A stretch of 49,845 nucleotides of DNA from Euryarchaeota archaeon UBA256 (GTDB lineage: Archaea; Thermoplasmatota; Poseidoniia; Poseidoniales; Poseidoniaceae). The notes under the pieces were generated by a model, which was not told the DNA's origin, ran no database searches, and saw only the letters and a list, made by a program, of their open reading frames with translations. Of this stretch, positions 16,997 through 25,448 are shown piece after piece; the stretch's first letter is position 1, and every line of letters starts with the position of its first letter. Location of the stretch: NCBI GenBank assembly GCA_002494645.1, contig DACE01000032.1, positions 1-49,845 of the forward strand. Reading direction: 5' to 3'. The position numbers and the translations under genes were made by a program.

Positions 16997-18598
16997 ATGG
17001 GCGGCGTCCACGGCACCCCTTCAGGGGACCTCGCGAAACACGGAATTTCACCATCTGGTGAAGTCTACTGGAACCTTTCTGCAAAGGACTTAATCGACCT
17101 TGCTGTCGCCCGAGGCGAAGGTGTTTTGAGCGCCCATGGAGCTTTGGTCACCGAAACCGGTGAGCGAACTGGCCGCTCTCCCAATGACAAGTTCATCGTT
17201 GACGAACCGAGCATCTCAGGCGATGTCAACTGGGGTGATGTCAACGTTTCCACCGATTTGGCAACCTTTGAGCGAATGCGAGCAAAGGTCGTTGATTACC
17301 TCTCCAGCCAAGACGCTTTATTCGTACAAGACCTCTACTGTGGCGCTGACTTTTCTGAAGCCTTACCCATTCGGGTGGTCAATCACAATGCTTGGCACAA
17401 CACCTTCGCACGAAACATGTTCATTCGCCCAGAGACAACCCAACTTGAGAAGCATACACCTGAGTTCACCGTCCTGCACGCTCCACACTTTGAGGCCGAC
17501 GGCGAAGAAGACGGATTGAATTCTCAATGCTTTGTCATCGTCAATTATGCCGCTAAAGAGGTCATTATCGGAGGCACTCGTTACGCCGGTGAAATCAAGA
17601 AATCGATTTTCTCCGTCATGAACTTGATCTTGCCCAAAAAGGGTATCTTGCCCATGCACTGCTCCGCCAATACAACCGGAGATAACACGGCGATTTTCTT
17701 CGGTCTTTCTGGTACCGGAAAGACCACGCTATCGGCCGACCCCAAGCGCGCCCTCATCGGGGACGATGAACACGGTTGGGGAGCCAACGGCGTGTTCAAC
17801 TTCGAGGGCGGTTGCTACGCCAAACTCATCGACCTTTCCCAAGAGGATGAACCTGCGATTTTCGCAACGACACGCAAGCATGGAACAGTGCTCGAAAACA
17901 TTGTTTTGGATGGCGAGGGCGTTCCCGACTTCCACGACACCAGCAAGACGCAGAACACACGGGGCTCCTATCCAATTGAGTTCATTGACAACCGAACCAT
18001 GGATTCCAAGGGCGGTCATCCACAAAATGTCATCTTCCTCACCTGCGACGCTTTCGGTGTCCTTCCACCCATCTCGCGACTCACACCCTCACAGGCCGCC
18101 TACCACTTCATCTCCGGCTATACGGCCAAGGTCGCTGGAACTGAGATTGGTGTAAAGGAACCTCAAGCGACCTTTTCGGCTTGTTTCGGCGAGCCTTTCA
18201 TGCCCATGCACCCCGGTGTTTACGCAGACCTTCTCTCGGCCAAGATGGACGAGCATGGCTCAACGGCTTGGCTCATCAACACCGGTTGGTCTGGCGGCGC
18301 ATACGGCGAGGGCAACCGAATGAAAATCAAGTACACCCGAGCCATGCTCAACGCTGCACTTGACGGTGACCTCAACGCTGTTGAATTCATCACCGATGCT
18401 CGCTTTGGATTCGAAGTGCCTACTGAATGCCCAGGCGTCCCGTCCGATGTCTTGCAACCTCGCACAACGTGGAATGACGGTGCGGCATACGATGCAACGG
18501 CTGACAAATTAGCCACGATGTTTAACGAGAATTTCAAGCGCTACGAAGACGGCGTCTCCGCTGAAGTCAATGCATCTGCACCGACCTCAATGGCGTGA
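16997..18598 (+). CDS. pckA: phosphoenolpyruvate carboxykinase (ATP)
   Basis: Converts oxaloacetate and ATP to PEP, CO2 and ADP, the entry step of gluconeogenesis. Family motifs seen include TGRSPNDKFIV, NHNAWHNTFARNMFIRP, the PEPCK-specific GGTRYAGEIKKSIF, the P-loop GLSGTGKTTLSADP and the metal loop LIGDDEHGW. ENIVLDGEGVPDFHDTSKT lies in the C-terminal half. Length from this start is 533, typical of the ATP type. The ATG at 16997 is preferred because the 22 upstream residues have no counterpart in the family. Together with FumC and AceE it shows a carbon metabolism able to run towards sugars. Confidence 0.96.
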   Translation: MGGVHGTPSGDLAKHGISPSGEVYWNLSAKDLIDLAVARGEGVLSAHGALVTETGERTGRSPNDKFIVDEPSISGDVNWGDVNVSTDLATFERMRAKVVDYLSSQDALFVQDLYCGADFSEALPIRVVNHNAWHNTFARNMFIRPETTQLEKHTPEFTVLHAPHFEADGEEDGLNSQCFVIVNYAAKEVIIGGTRYAGEIKKSIFSVMNLILPKKGILPMHCSANTTGDNTAIFFGLSGTGKTTLSADPKRALIGDDEHGWGANGVFNFEGGCYAKLIDLSQEDEPAIFATTRKHGTVLENIVLDGEGVPDFHDTSKTQNTRGSYPIEFIDNRTMDSKGGHPQNVIFLTCDAFGVLPPISRLTPSQAAYHFISGYTAKVAGTEIGVKEPQATFSACFGEPFMPMHPGVYADLLSAKMDEHGSTAWLINTGWSGGAYGEGNRMKIKYTRAMLNAALDGDLNAVEFITDARFGFEVPTECPGVPSDVLQPRTTWNDGAAYDATADKLATMFNENFKRYEDGVSAEVNASAPTSMA

Positions 18599-18664
18599 AG
18601 GTTCGGCGTTCATCCCCGGTTGAGTAGCCGCCTCATTTATTGCTTCAATGGGTGACCGCTTTGC

Positions 18665-19597
18665 ATGAGCAAGCCTCTTCACGTGGTCACTGGAGCCTTT
18701 GGCTATTCTGGCCGTTGGATTGCTCACCATTTGCTTGAACAAGACGTGCGCGTTCGAACCTTGACCAATGCTGTTGGACGAGACGACCCTTTTGGGGGAA
18801 GAGTTGAGGTTCACGGTCTCGATTTTACCGACATGGACCGCCTCATTGCCTCACTTCAGGGGGCTGAAGTTCTGTACAATACTTACTGGGTTCGTTACAA
18901 CAAGCGACAAAAGAACTTCGCTCATGATTCAGCGGTTGAGAACACCCGCGTCTTGTTTGAGGCCGCACGGCGAGCCGGCGTGAAGCGCATCGTTCATTTC
19001 TCAGTTGCCAATCCAACCAAGGCTCCGAACTGGACTTATTTTGAAGGCAAAGTACAGGTTGAGAAGATGCTTGAGACGTCAGGTCATTCGTACTCCATCT
19101 TGAGGCCCACCGTACTCTTCGGTGGCGGGCGCAACGTTCTCATCAACAACATCGCTTGGATGCTGCGCCGATTTCCAGCCTTCGGCGTCTTTGGGTTTGG
19201 CAATTATCCCATTCAACCTGTTCACGTCGAAGATGTCGCTGAAGTCGCGATTGCACAGGGGAAGTTAACAGAGAATACCGTCGTTGACGTGACGGGTCCT
19301 GAAACCTTCCGATACAAGGATTATATTGGCCTGATGGCCAAGTCAATGGGATTGCGTCGCTTGATTCTCCCAATCCCACCAATGATGGGTTGGATGGTCG
19401 GACGGATGCTTGGCGTTATTCTCCAAGATGATGTCATCACACGTGCCGAAATCAAGGGGTTGCGACAGGGTTTGATGGCGTCTGATTCTCCACCTTTGGG
19501 TGAACGGAGATTCAGTGAATGGATTGCAGAGCACGGTGCTTCATTTGGCAAGCGCTATCAGAACGATTTGAAAGAGCGAAAATACCGCAAACCCTGA
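18665..19597 (+). CDS. NAD(P)-binding atypical SDR, NDUFA9/NmrA-like
   Basis: 310 residues with an N-terminal Rossmann motif GAFGYSGRWI (the TGxxGxxG variant of atypical SDRs). The conserved VKRIVHFSVANP and YFEGKVQVEKML (in place of YxxxK) follow, then LRPTVLFGGG and IQPVHVEDVAEV. This order is typical of NDUFA9-like and NmrA-like proteins, which bind nucleotide but often lack oxidoreductase activity. Substrate unknown. It follows pckA by 66 bases on the same strand and may be co-transcribed. It ends 11 bases from the convergent glutathione peroxidase gene. Confidence 0.82.
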   Translation: MSKPLHVVTGAFGYSGRWIAHHLLEQDVRVRTLTNAVGRDDPFGGRVEVHGLDFTDMDRLIASLQGAEVLYNTYWVRYNKRQKNFAHDSAVENTRVLFEAARRAGVKRIVHFSVANPTKAPNWTYFEGKVQVEKMLETSGHSYSILRPTVLFGGGRNVLINNIAWMLRRFPAFGVFGFGNYPIQPVHVEDVAEVAIAQGKLTENTVVDVTGPETFRYKDYIGLMAKSMGLRRLILPIPPMMGWMVGRMLGVILQDDVITRAEIKGLRQGLMASDSPPLGERRFSEWIAEHGASFGKRYQNDLKERKYRKP

Positions 19598-19608
19598 ACG
19601 CTCGGGCT

Positions 19609-20061
19609 TCAAAGAGGAATCGTATCGGGTTGAGTACGAGTGCCAAAGCGCTGAACTTCACCCTCTGCATCGATGAGAAATTTTTCAAAATTCCAACGGA
19701 TGTCTCCCGAACGGCCGCTTTCTGTTTCTGATTGGTTCAATGCTGCAAACAAAGGCGTTTGTCCCTCACCGTTAACGTCAACTTTTGCCATGAGTGGGAA
19801 TGTTACGTTGTATTTGCTGGAGGTGAAATCACAGATCTCGTCGTGCGTACCCGGCTCTTGTGCTCCGAATTGATTGCATGGAAAGCCAACGACCGTGAGG
19901 TCATCGTGCGCTTCGTGAAGTGCTTGGAGAGGCCCATATTGTGGAGTAGCCCCGCAAACGCTGGCGACATTGACCACCAACCACCTGCTTCCTCCCAATT
20001 GACGCAATGTTGTCGTTTCGCCGTCCATTGTTAGGAATTCTACATCAAGAATATCAGTCAT
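19609..20061 (-). CDS. glutathione peroxidase family protein
   Basis: 150-residue thiol peroxidase. The active-site motif NVASVCG has Cys (C36) where animal enzymes have Sec. GFPCNQFGAQEP supplies the conserved Gln, and IRWNFEKFLID the Trp-Asn pair. Bacterial-type homologues often use thioredoxin or glutaredoxin as reductant; a glutaredoxin is encoded at 39956. The start at 20061 is supported by a TATA-like TTGATAA centred 26 bases upstream. Longer upstream reading frames would run into the cyclophilin gene. Confidence 0.92.
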   Translation of the reverse strand: MTDILDVEFLTMDGETTTLRQLGGSRWLVVNVASVCGATPQYGPLQALHEAHDDLTVVGFPCNQFGAQEPGTHDEICDFTSSKYNVTFPLMAKVDVNGEGQTPLFAALNQSETESGRSGDIRWNFEKFLIDAEGEVQRFGTRTQPDTIPL

Positions 20062-20083
20062 AAACTGCTGTAGTGGCCCCTCG

Positions 20084-20090
20084 TTATCAA
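20084..20090 (-). promoter_or_regulatory. TATA-like element of the glutathione peroxidase gene
   Basis: TTGATAA on the minus strand is centred at 20087, exactly 26 bases before the ATG at 20061. This predicts a leaderless mRNA. Confidence 0.45.
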
Positions 20091-20148
20091 GATGTGCATG
20101 ATGCCAACCAAAGCAAATCCTCTTGAAGTGCCTCTCTGTGGTCCCTCC

Positions 20149-20631
20149 ATGCAAGTCCTTATGGAAACAAGCGCAGGCAACATCACCATCGACCTCTTTC
20201 ACGGTAGTGCCCCCGATACGGTGGCCAATTTCGTCAAACTCGTAACCATGGGACACTACGACGGATTGCACTTTCACCGTGTGATTGAAGATTTCATGAT
20301 TCAAGGTGGATGCCCCCATTCCAAGGACCCTATGTCACGACGTGCCGGTACAGGTGGCCCAGGATGGCAAATTCCCTGCGAACCATCTGCTCTCGCACTC
20401 AAGCACGACAAACCCGGTGTCCTTTCCATGGCCAATGCTGGCCGCAACACAGGTGGCTCACAATTTTTCCTAACCACCGTTGCAACCCCGTGGCTCAACG
20501 GCAATCATGCGGTATTCGGTGCTGTCAGCGAAGGCATGGAAGTTGTCAAAGCCATTGAGAACTGCAAGAAAATGCCGGGTGACCGCCCGTCAGAGCCACA
20601 ACAGATCATTCGCTGCACCGTCATCGAGTGA
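20149..20631 (+). CDS. peptidyl-prolyl cis-trans isomerase, cyclophilin type
   Basis: Cytosolic cyclophilin of 161 residues; no signal peptide. FHRVIEDFMIQGGCP contains the catalytic Arg and the FMIQGG strand. GVLSMANAGRNTGGSQFFLT holds the active-site MAN and QFF. WLNGNHAVFG is the conserved Trp/His region. It resembles small bacterial-type cyclophilins. Starts at 20149 and 20161 are both possible. It lies 9 bases upstream of the isoaspartyl peptidase gene, in a likely operon. Confidence 0.94.
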   Translation: MQVLMETSAGNITIDLFHGSAPDTVANFVKLVTMGHYDGLHFHRVIEDFMIQGGCPHSKDPMSRRAGTGGPGWQIPCEPSALALKHDKPGVLSMANAGRNTGGSQFFLTTVATPWLNGNHAVFGAVSEGMEVVKAIENCKKMPGDRPSEPQQIIRCTVIE

Positions 20632-20640
20632 GGTGGATAG

Positions 20641-21579
20641 ATGGTCATCCTCGCCGTGCACGGAGGTGCAGGGGGAGACGGTCCTTGGCGCGGTATGACC
20701 GATGCTGATCCGCAACGATTGAATTGTATGCGCTTGCTCTTGTCAGATCTTGGAGCTCGGTTGAACAACGGAGAATTGAGCGCCTTAGAAGCCGTAACAC
20801 AAGCCGTCGAAGCCATGGAAGATGAGGCGCTCTTCAATGCTGGACGTGGTTCTGTTCTCGATGCATCTGGCGCCATTACAATGGATGCGAGCATCATGCG
20901 GGGCGAAGACCAAGCTGCGGGGGCTGTAGTCGGAGTCAGCAAGGCCCGACACCCGATACGAATCGCTCACCAACTGCTCGAGGAGGGCTGGCCGGTGATG
21001 CTCAACGGTGAAGCCGCTGATGCATACGGTGTGGCAAAAGGCCTTGAAGCAGTTGAACCCGAATGGTTGGTCACCGAATTGAGGCGAGCCCAATGGGCCA
21101 AATGGAAGGCCAACAAATCCGCACCGGGTTCAACCGATGAAGACGATGAGGCCATGCTGGACCATGATGGAATGGGAACGGTCGGGGCAGTGGCCTTGGA
21201 CCGAAAAGGGCGACTTGCAGCAGCCACATCAACAGGAGGGATGACTGGCAAGCCGGATGGCAGAATCGGAGATACACCCATCATTGGAGCAGGCACTTGG
21301 GCTGACAAAGACGTGGCGGTATCGTGTACTGGAGTGGGTGAAGCCTTCATCCGAACCTGTGCTGCTCGGAGTTTAGCGGCCTATCACACCAGCGAATCTC
21401 TTCTCGAATCGGGCCAACGCGTTTTGGACGAGGTAGCCCCTTACGGCGGACGAGGAGGCCTGATTGCTGTGAATGCTTCAGGTGAAGTCATCGTGCCCTT
21501 TCAGACCATGCTGATGTATCGGGGCACCTATGTGAACGGTGCAATTGAAGTTGGTATCGGACCCCAGACTTATGATTAA
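20641..21579 (+). CDS. isoaspartyl peptidase/L-asparaginase, Ntn hydrolase
   Basis: Type 2 (plant-type) asparaginase that removes isoaspartyl residues from peptides or hydrolyses asparagine. It is made as a precursor that cleaves itself before the nucleophile Thr. The N-terminal AVHGGAG and LFNAGRGSV are typical. HDGMGTVGAVA carries T180, the predicted new N-terminus, and STGGMTGKPDGRIGD is the substrate loop. GAGTWAD follows. The ribosome-binding site GAGGTGG sits just upstream. Pairing with cyclophilin suggests protein repair and folding, an inference from position. Confidence 0.93.
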   Translation: MVILAVHGGAGGDGPWRGMTDADPQRLNCMRLLLSDLGARLNNGELSALEAVTQAVEAMEDEALFNAGRGSVLDASGAITMDASIMRGEDQAAGAVVGVSKARHPIRIAHQLLEEGWPVMLNGEAADAYGVAKGLEAVEPEWLVTELRRAQWAKWKANKSAPGSTDEDDEAMLDHDGMGTVGAVALDRKGRLAAATSTGGMTGKPDGRIGDTPIIGAGTWADKDVAVSCTGVGEAFIRTCAARSLAAYHTSESLLESGQRVLDEVAPYGGRGGLIAVNASGEVIVPFQTMLMYRGTYVNGAIEVGIGPQTYD

Positions 21580-21582
21580 ATT

Positions 21583-21593
21583 TCGTCCGTAGG
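21583..21593 (+). repeat. 11-base direct repeat copy 1 (TCGTCCGTAGG)
   Basis: Identical to 22812-22822. It lies 31 bases before the topoisomerase IB start. A TTAAATTT A/T patch (21576-21583) just precedes it. Confidence 0.4.
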
Positions 21594-21623
21594 TTCTTGA
21601 CCTGTAGTCATTCGGTATCGCTT

Positions 21624-22799
21624 ATGCCAATTGATGCGGATGAGGCATTGCGTCGAGCGACGTTGATTCGCAGCGACCCCTCGCTCCCTGGCGTTACCCG
21701 AAACAACATCGCCAAAGAGAACGAGGGTGTTGAGTGGTCGTACTCCACTCCCGATGGCACGGTTGTCGACGAAGCGGCACTGGTGGAACGATGGAATTCA
21801 CTCGGATTACCTCCTGGGTGGAGCGAAGTGTGGATTTGCCCAAATCCTCGCGGTCACATTCAGGCTACGGGCCGTGATGTCAAAGGGCGACTGCAGTATC
21901 GATATCACAGCGATTGGACCGAGGTAACAACGGAAATGAAATACGACGACGTGGTCTATTTCGCATCGCAACTCCCGAGGCTTCGGAAACAAATTGAACG
22001 GGATATTGAAGGAAAAGCACTGACCCTTGACGCCGTCTCTGCACTGGTCGTTCGCTTGATTGACCTCTACAACATTCGAGTCGGCAGTGATGAATATGCC
22101 AAGGCCAACGAATCCTATGGACTGACAACGCTAAAATCCATGCACGTCAAGCACATCAAAGGTGAAAAGGCAGAGGGGCGGCATGACGTGGTGTTCACCT
22201 TTACTGGAAAGTCAGGAAAGGATTGGGACATCAAGATTGAAGATGACCATTTGGTCGACTTGATCTTGCGCACAAATCGCCTCGGCGCCAAAGATGCTGA
22301 CTTATTCATGTACGTATCAGAGGCTGGAAACGAAGTTGACCTCAAAGCGGAGCACATCAATCAATACATCAAAGCGACCAGTGGAGAGGGCTTTACTGCA
22401 AAGAATTTCAGAACATGGGCTGCCACCTACCGTTGCGCTGAGCGTCTAGCATTCCTCGCCAAGCCACGTGGTGAAAAAGCCATGAAAGCATGGTTCAAGC
22501 AACTTCCTGAAGTCGAATCGATGAGTAAATTGTGGGAAGGGAGTGATTGGGTGGTTCCAGAAACAGAAGGTGGGCGAAGCAAGGTCATGTTGGCAGTCAT
22601 CGATACGGTTGCTGCAGACTTGGGCAACACTAGAGCAGTGTGCCGGACTTCATACATTCACCCCTGGTTCCTTGACGCCTGGATGGAAGCCCGCTTGGAC
22701 AATGTTTGGAGTGGTTTTGCAGACATGCGAACGCTTGCGGGCATGTCGCGGGGAGAGAGTGTGACGCTTCGTATTCTGAAATCCCTTCGCGCCGAATGA
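21624..22799 (+). CDS. DNA topoisomerase IB, poxvirus/bacterial type
   Basis: Relaxes supercoiled DNA through a 3'-phosphotyrosyl intermediate. Residues counted from 21624: YNIRVGSDEYAKAN gives the first catalytic Arg (about 152). GKSGKDWDI gives the catalytic Lys. KNFRTWAATYR gives the second catalytic Arg (about 263). CRTSYIHP has the active Tyr (Y344). The N-terminal part (GLPPGWSEVWICPNPRGHIQATGRD) matches the bacterial/poxviral cap domain. Length is 391, near the bacterial norm of about 350. Known archaeal TopIB of Thaumarchaeota is the eukaryotic type, so this looks like acquisition from bacteria. It is not obviously truncated. Confidence 0.93.
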   Translation: MPIDADEALRRATLIRSDPSLPGVTRNNIAKENEGVEWSYSTPDGTVVDEAALVERWNSLGLPPGWSEVWICPNPRGHIQATGRDVKGRLQYRYHSDWTEVTTEMKYDDVVYFASQLPRLRKQIERDIEGKALTLDAVSALVVRLIDLYNIRVGSDEYAKANESYGLTTLKSMHVKHIKGEKAEGRHDVVFTFTGKSGKDWDIKIEDDHLVDLILRTNRLGAKDADLFMYVSEAGNEVDLKAEHINQYIKATSGEGFTAKNFRTWAATYRCAERLAFLAKPRGEKAMKAWFKQLPEVESMSKLWEGSDWVVPETEGGRSKVMLAVIDTVAADLGNTRAVCRTSYIHPWFLDAWMEARLDNVWSGFADMRTLAGMSRGESVTLRILKSLRAE

Positions 22800-22811
22800 A
22801 TGGTTTAGAAA

Positions 22812-22822
22812 TCGTCCGTAGG
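22812..22822 (+). repeat. 11-base direct repeat copy 2 (TCGTCCGTAGG)
   Basis: Identical to 21583-21593, located between the topoisomerase IB stop and the RHH-fumarase promoter. It overlaps a weak inverted repeat, CCGTA (22816-22820) with TACGG (22831-22835). Confidence 0.4.
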
Positions 22823-22839
22823 GGCCTCTTTACGGCATG

Positions 22840-22860
22840 TTTATTAATAACTAATTATTA
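22840..22860 (+). promoter_or_regulatory. A/T-rich promoter with palindromes before the RHH-fumarase gene
   Basis: TTATTAATAA (22841-22850) is a perfect 10-base palindrome and forms the TATA region, centred about 25 bases before the ATG at 22870. TAATAA (22845-22850) and TTATTA (22855-22860) form a second inverted repeat around CTAA. RHH repressors usually bind such inverted repeats, so this is a candidate operator for autoregulation. Binding is inference. Confidence 0.6.
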
Positions 22861-22869
22861 GAGTTCTTT

Positions 22870-24465
22870 ATGGTCAAACACCGCGCCGGCGATCGCCGCA
22901 TCATCAGCATCAGCATTCCAGAATCTCTTGCGAAACAACTGGACCGACGCGTGGGCAAGGGGCGCGCAGACGGTCGCTCAGCCACCATCACGAAGATGAT
23001 TCAGCAGGGCCTTGAAGGCAATACAGAAGCGCCGCAACAAAAGGTGTCACCTCCCGCGCCCAAAAGCACTCCAAGCGGTGGTGTTCGGGTTGAGAGTGAT
23101 ACGATGGGGGAGCTCGAAGTTCCTTCAGATCGTTACTATGGATGTCAAACTGCTCGGTCTCTTCTCAATTTCGATATCGGGCACGACACGATGCCAACGG
23201 GCGTTATTCGGGCTTTTGGAGTCCTTAAACAGGCAGCAGCGAAAACGAATGTGGCTCTCAAGCAACTTGACCCTGAAGTCGGCGACCTCATCATCGCAGC
23301 GGCTCAGGAAGTGAGTGACGGGCACCTCAACGGCCACTTTCCGCTTCGCGTCTGGCAAACTGGCAGTGGTACACAATCCAACATGAATACCAACGAGGTC
23401 ATTGCGAATCGTGCTATTGAAATTGCAGGAGGGGAGATGGGCTCCAAATCACCCGTCCACCCCAACGACCATGTCAATCGAGCCCAATCGTCCAATGACA
23501 CCTTCCCCACGGCCATGCACATTGCGGCTGCTGAGGCCTTCACGCACCGATTGTTGCCAAGTGTACGGGCTCTGCGTCAGGCGCTTGCAGCAAAAAGCGA
23601 GGCGTGGAAGGATGTTGTGAAGATCGGCCGTACCCACCTCATGGACGCCGTCCCCCTAACACTGGGACAGGAAGCATCCGGATGGGTTGCGCAATTGGAT
23701 GCAGACCTTCGCCGACTCGATTTCGCACTCGACGATTTGTTCGAACTTGCATTAGGAGGTACAGCTGTCGGAACGGGGCTCAACGCCCATCCGCTCTTTG
23801 CTCAGATGGTGGCCGATGAAATTGCTAACATCACCGGGCTAACCTTCTGTTCTGCCGAAAATAAATTTGCACAATTAGCCGCTCATGACGCCGTTGTCGC
23901 AGCCTCTGGAGCCTTAAACACGCTCGCAGTTTCCTTGATGAAAATCGCCAACGACATTCGTTGGTTGGGCTCAGGACCGCGCTGCGGACTTGGCGAATTG
24001 GCCCTTCCCGCCAACGAACCAGGCTCGTCCATCATGCCGGGCAAAGTCAATCCAACCCAAGCCGAAGCCATGACGATGGTTTGCTGTCAGGTCATGGGAA
24101 ATCACACGGCCATCACCGTTGGAGGAAGCCAGGGGAATTTTGAGTTAAACGTCTACAAGCCGATGATGATTCACAACCTGCTGCATTCGGTGGACATTCT
24201 CACCGATGCCTGCAGAACCTTCCGCACCCGCTGCGTAGAAGGTTTGGAAGCGGTAGAAAGCAACATCCAATCTCATCTTGAGAACTCCCTGATGTTGGTG
24301 ACGGCTCTGAACAACCACATTGGCTACGACAAAGCCGCTAAGATTGCAAAGAACGCACACGAGAAGGGAACCACCCTTCGTGAGTCTGCCTTGGAACTTG
24401 GCTATTTGACCAACGATGAATTTGATGCCTGGGTTCGACCCGAGGACATGACGGGGCCGTCATGA
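22870..24465 (+). CDS. fumC: class II fumarate hydratase with N-terminal ribbon-helix-helix domain
   Basis: Interconverts fumarate and malate in the TCA cycle. Residues 73-531 align with E. coli FumC nearly end to end: VWQTGSGTQSNMNTNE, SSNDTFPTAMH, GRTHLMDAVPLTLGQE with catalytic His (H256), and GSSIMPGKVNPTQ (385-397) with catalytic Ser. Residues 8-50 read as a complete CopG/NikR-like ribbon-helix-helix: a strand RRIISISIPESL, a helix AKQLDRRVGKG and a helix RSATITKMIQQGLEG. A Pro/Lys/Ser linker (51-72) joins them. The reading frame is continuous, and the single strong promoter lies before the RHH part, so this is a true fusion. The RHH half could bind DNA and report on or control metabolism, or simply dimerise. 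Its 3' end overlaps the next gene by 6 bases. Confidence 0.93.
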   Translation: MVKHRAGDRRIISISIPESLAKQLDRRVGKGRADGRSATITKMIQQGLEGNTEAPQQKVSPPAPKSTPSGGVRVESDTMGELEVPSDRYYGCQTARSLLNFDIGHDTMPTGVIRAFGVLKQAAAKTNVALKQLDPEVGDLIIAAAQEVSDGHLNGHFPLRVWQTGSGTQSNMNTNEVIANRAIEIAGGEMGSKSPVHPNDHVNRAQSSNDTFPTAMHIAAAEAFTHRLLPSVRALRQALAAKSEAWKDVVKIGRTHLMDAVPLTLGQEASGWVAQLDADLRRLDFALDDLFELALGGTAVGTGLNAHPLFAQMVADEIANITGLTFCSAENKFAQLAAHDAVVAASGALNTLAVSLMKIANDIRWLGSGPRCGLGELALPANEPGSSIMPGKVNPTQAEAMTMVCCQVMGNHTAITVGGSQGNFELNVYKPMMIHNLLHSVDILTDACRTFRTRCVEGLEAVESNIQSHLENSLMLVTALNNHIGYDKAAKIAKNAHEKGTTLRESALELGYLTNDEFDAWVRPEDMTGPS

Positions 24466-25389
24466 AGCTTTTCTTGGCTCATAACCAGCGGGCGGGCCAA
24501 AACACGTACACAAGCCGATCAAAGCCGCAACAAGGGCGAAGGCAAGAAAGGAATTGAATTGTTGAGCCTGAGAAATGCCAAAACCAACCAGAAAGAATAC
24601 CGAACAAATGAGCATCAAACCGATGAGGTAAACCGGCGCTTCTTTCGGTCGTGGGTCAATGAAATCATACACGTAATAACCCCCTCCAAAACGAGCCCAT
24701 AGTTCTGCGAATACGAGGTACAATGCCCCATAAGTCAAGCCGAGAACAAGCATCGGTAAGCGGATGGAGAGCGTTCCGAAGACCAACTCACACGAGAGGA
24801 AAATAAATGCCCAATTGTGCATCACCTGTTCGTGGGGCAAGAACATCGGACGGATGTCTTCACCCTTCTTTATTTTAGATGGAAGGATGACGTAACGAAC
24901 GATGACTGAGGTAAGGGCGGCACTGCTGTAGGCAGTTGCAAAAAGCGCTGTTCCGAGGTGCAAGAAAAGGGTCGATGGCGCCCCGATGATCAAATACCAA
25001 AGTCCAGCGAGTCCGTTCCACAACATGGCAAACCCGAAGATAAGCATCGTCCATGAACTAAAGGGAACCAATCGTTCGAAGCCTTCGGAATGATGCATTC
25101 GCATTTCTCGGTCAACGCGGAATAACGGCACCATAATCCCCGGTATTGGATTTCGCACCATCCATGCAACTGTGCAGTGCACTACAAGATAGGCACAACC
25201 GAGGCGGAAGAGCAGAAGTGCGATGGTCGAGAGCGTTTCTTCGCCGTACATTTGACCAGCATCATACGGGCCTGGTTCGTGGTAGAAGACGTAGATCAGC
25301 AATGAAAAAACGAGGATGCTGAGAGTCAGCCCGTAGGAGAGACGAGTACTGTCGCGAGATGGACTATCCATCTTACGAGAAGGCAGCAT
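24460..25389 (-). CDS. multi-pass membrane protein, possibly AIG1/FAR-17a-like
   Basis: About 309 residues with roughly eight hydrophobic segments and a short charged N-terminus. The central LPHEQVMHNWAFIFLSCELVF followed by YGALYLVFAELW and YYVYDFIDPRP recalls the His/Asn and YPYxFLD-like patterns of AIG1/FAR-17a or Pr6Pr membrane proteins. Some members of that superfamily are lipid-ester hydrolases. This is a weak resemblance only. ATG at 25389 is used; a TTG two codons upstream and an ATG at 25371 are alternatives. Confidence 0.7.
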   Translation of the reverse strand: MLPSRKMDSPSRDSTRLSYGLTLSILVFSLLIYVFYHEPGPYDAGQMYGEETLSTIALLLFRLGCAYLVVHCTVAWMVRNPIPGIMVPLFRVDREMRMHHSEGFERLVPFSSWTMLIFGFAMLWNGLAGLWYLIIGAPSTLFLHLGTALFATAYSSAALTSVIVRYVILPSKIKKGEDIRPMFLPHEQVMHNWAFIFLSCELVFGTLSIRLPMLVLGLTYGALYLVFAELWARFGGGYYVYDFIDPRPKEAPVYLIGLMLICSVFFLVGFGISQAQQFNSFLAFALVAALIGLCTCFGPPAGYEPRKAS

Positions 25390-25448
25390 GCTCAACGGAC
25401 ATAGGGGTGCATCAAGACTCTAACGGCGTTTTGGTTGCAGCCCGAGCC

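Noticed and set aside
20062..20319. Extended N-terminus of the glutathione peroxidase
   Set aside because: It would overlap the cyclophilin gene antisense; the TATA spacing and family length support the start at 20061.
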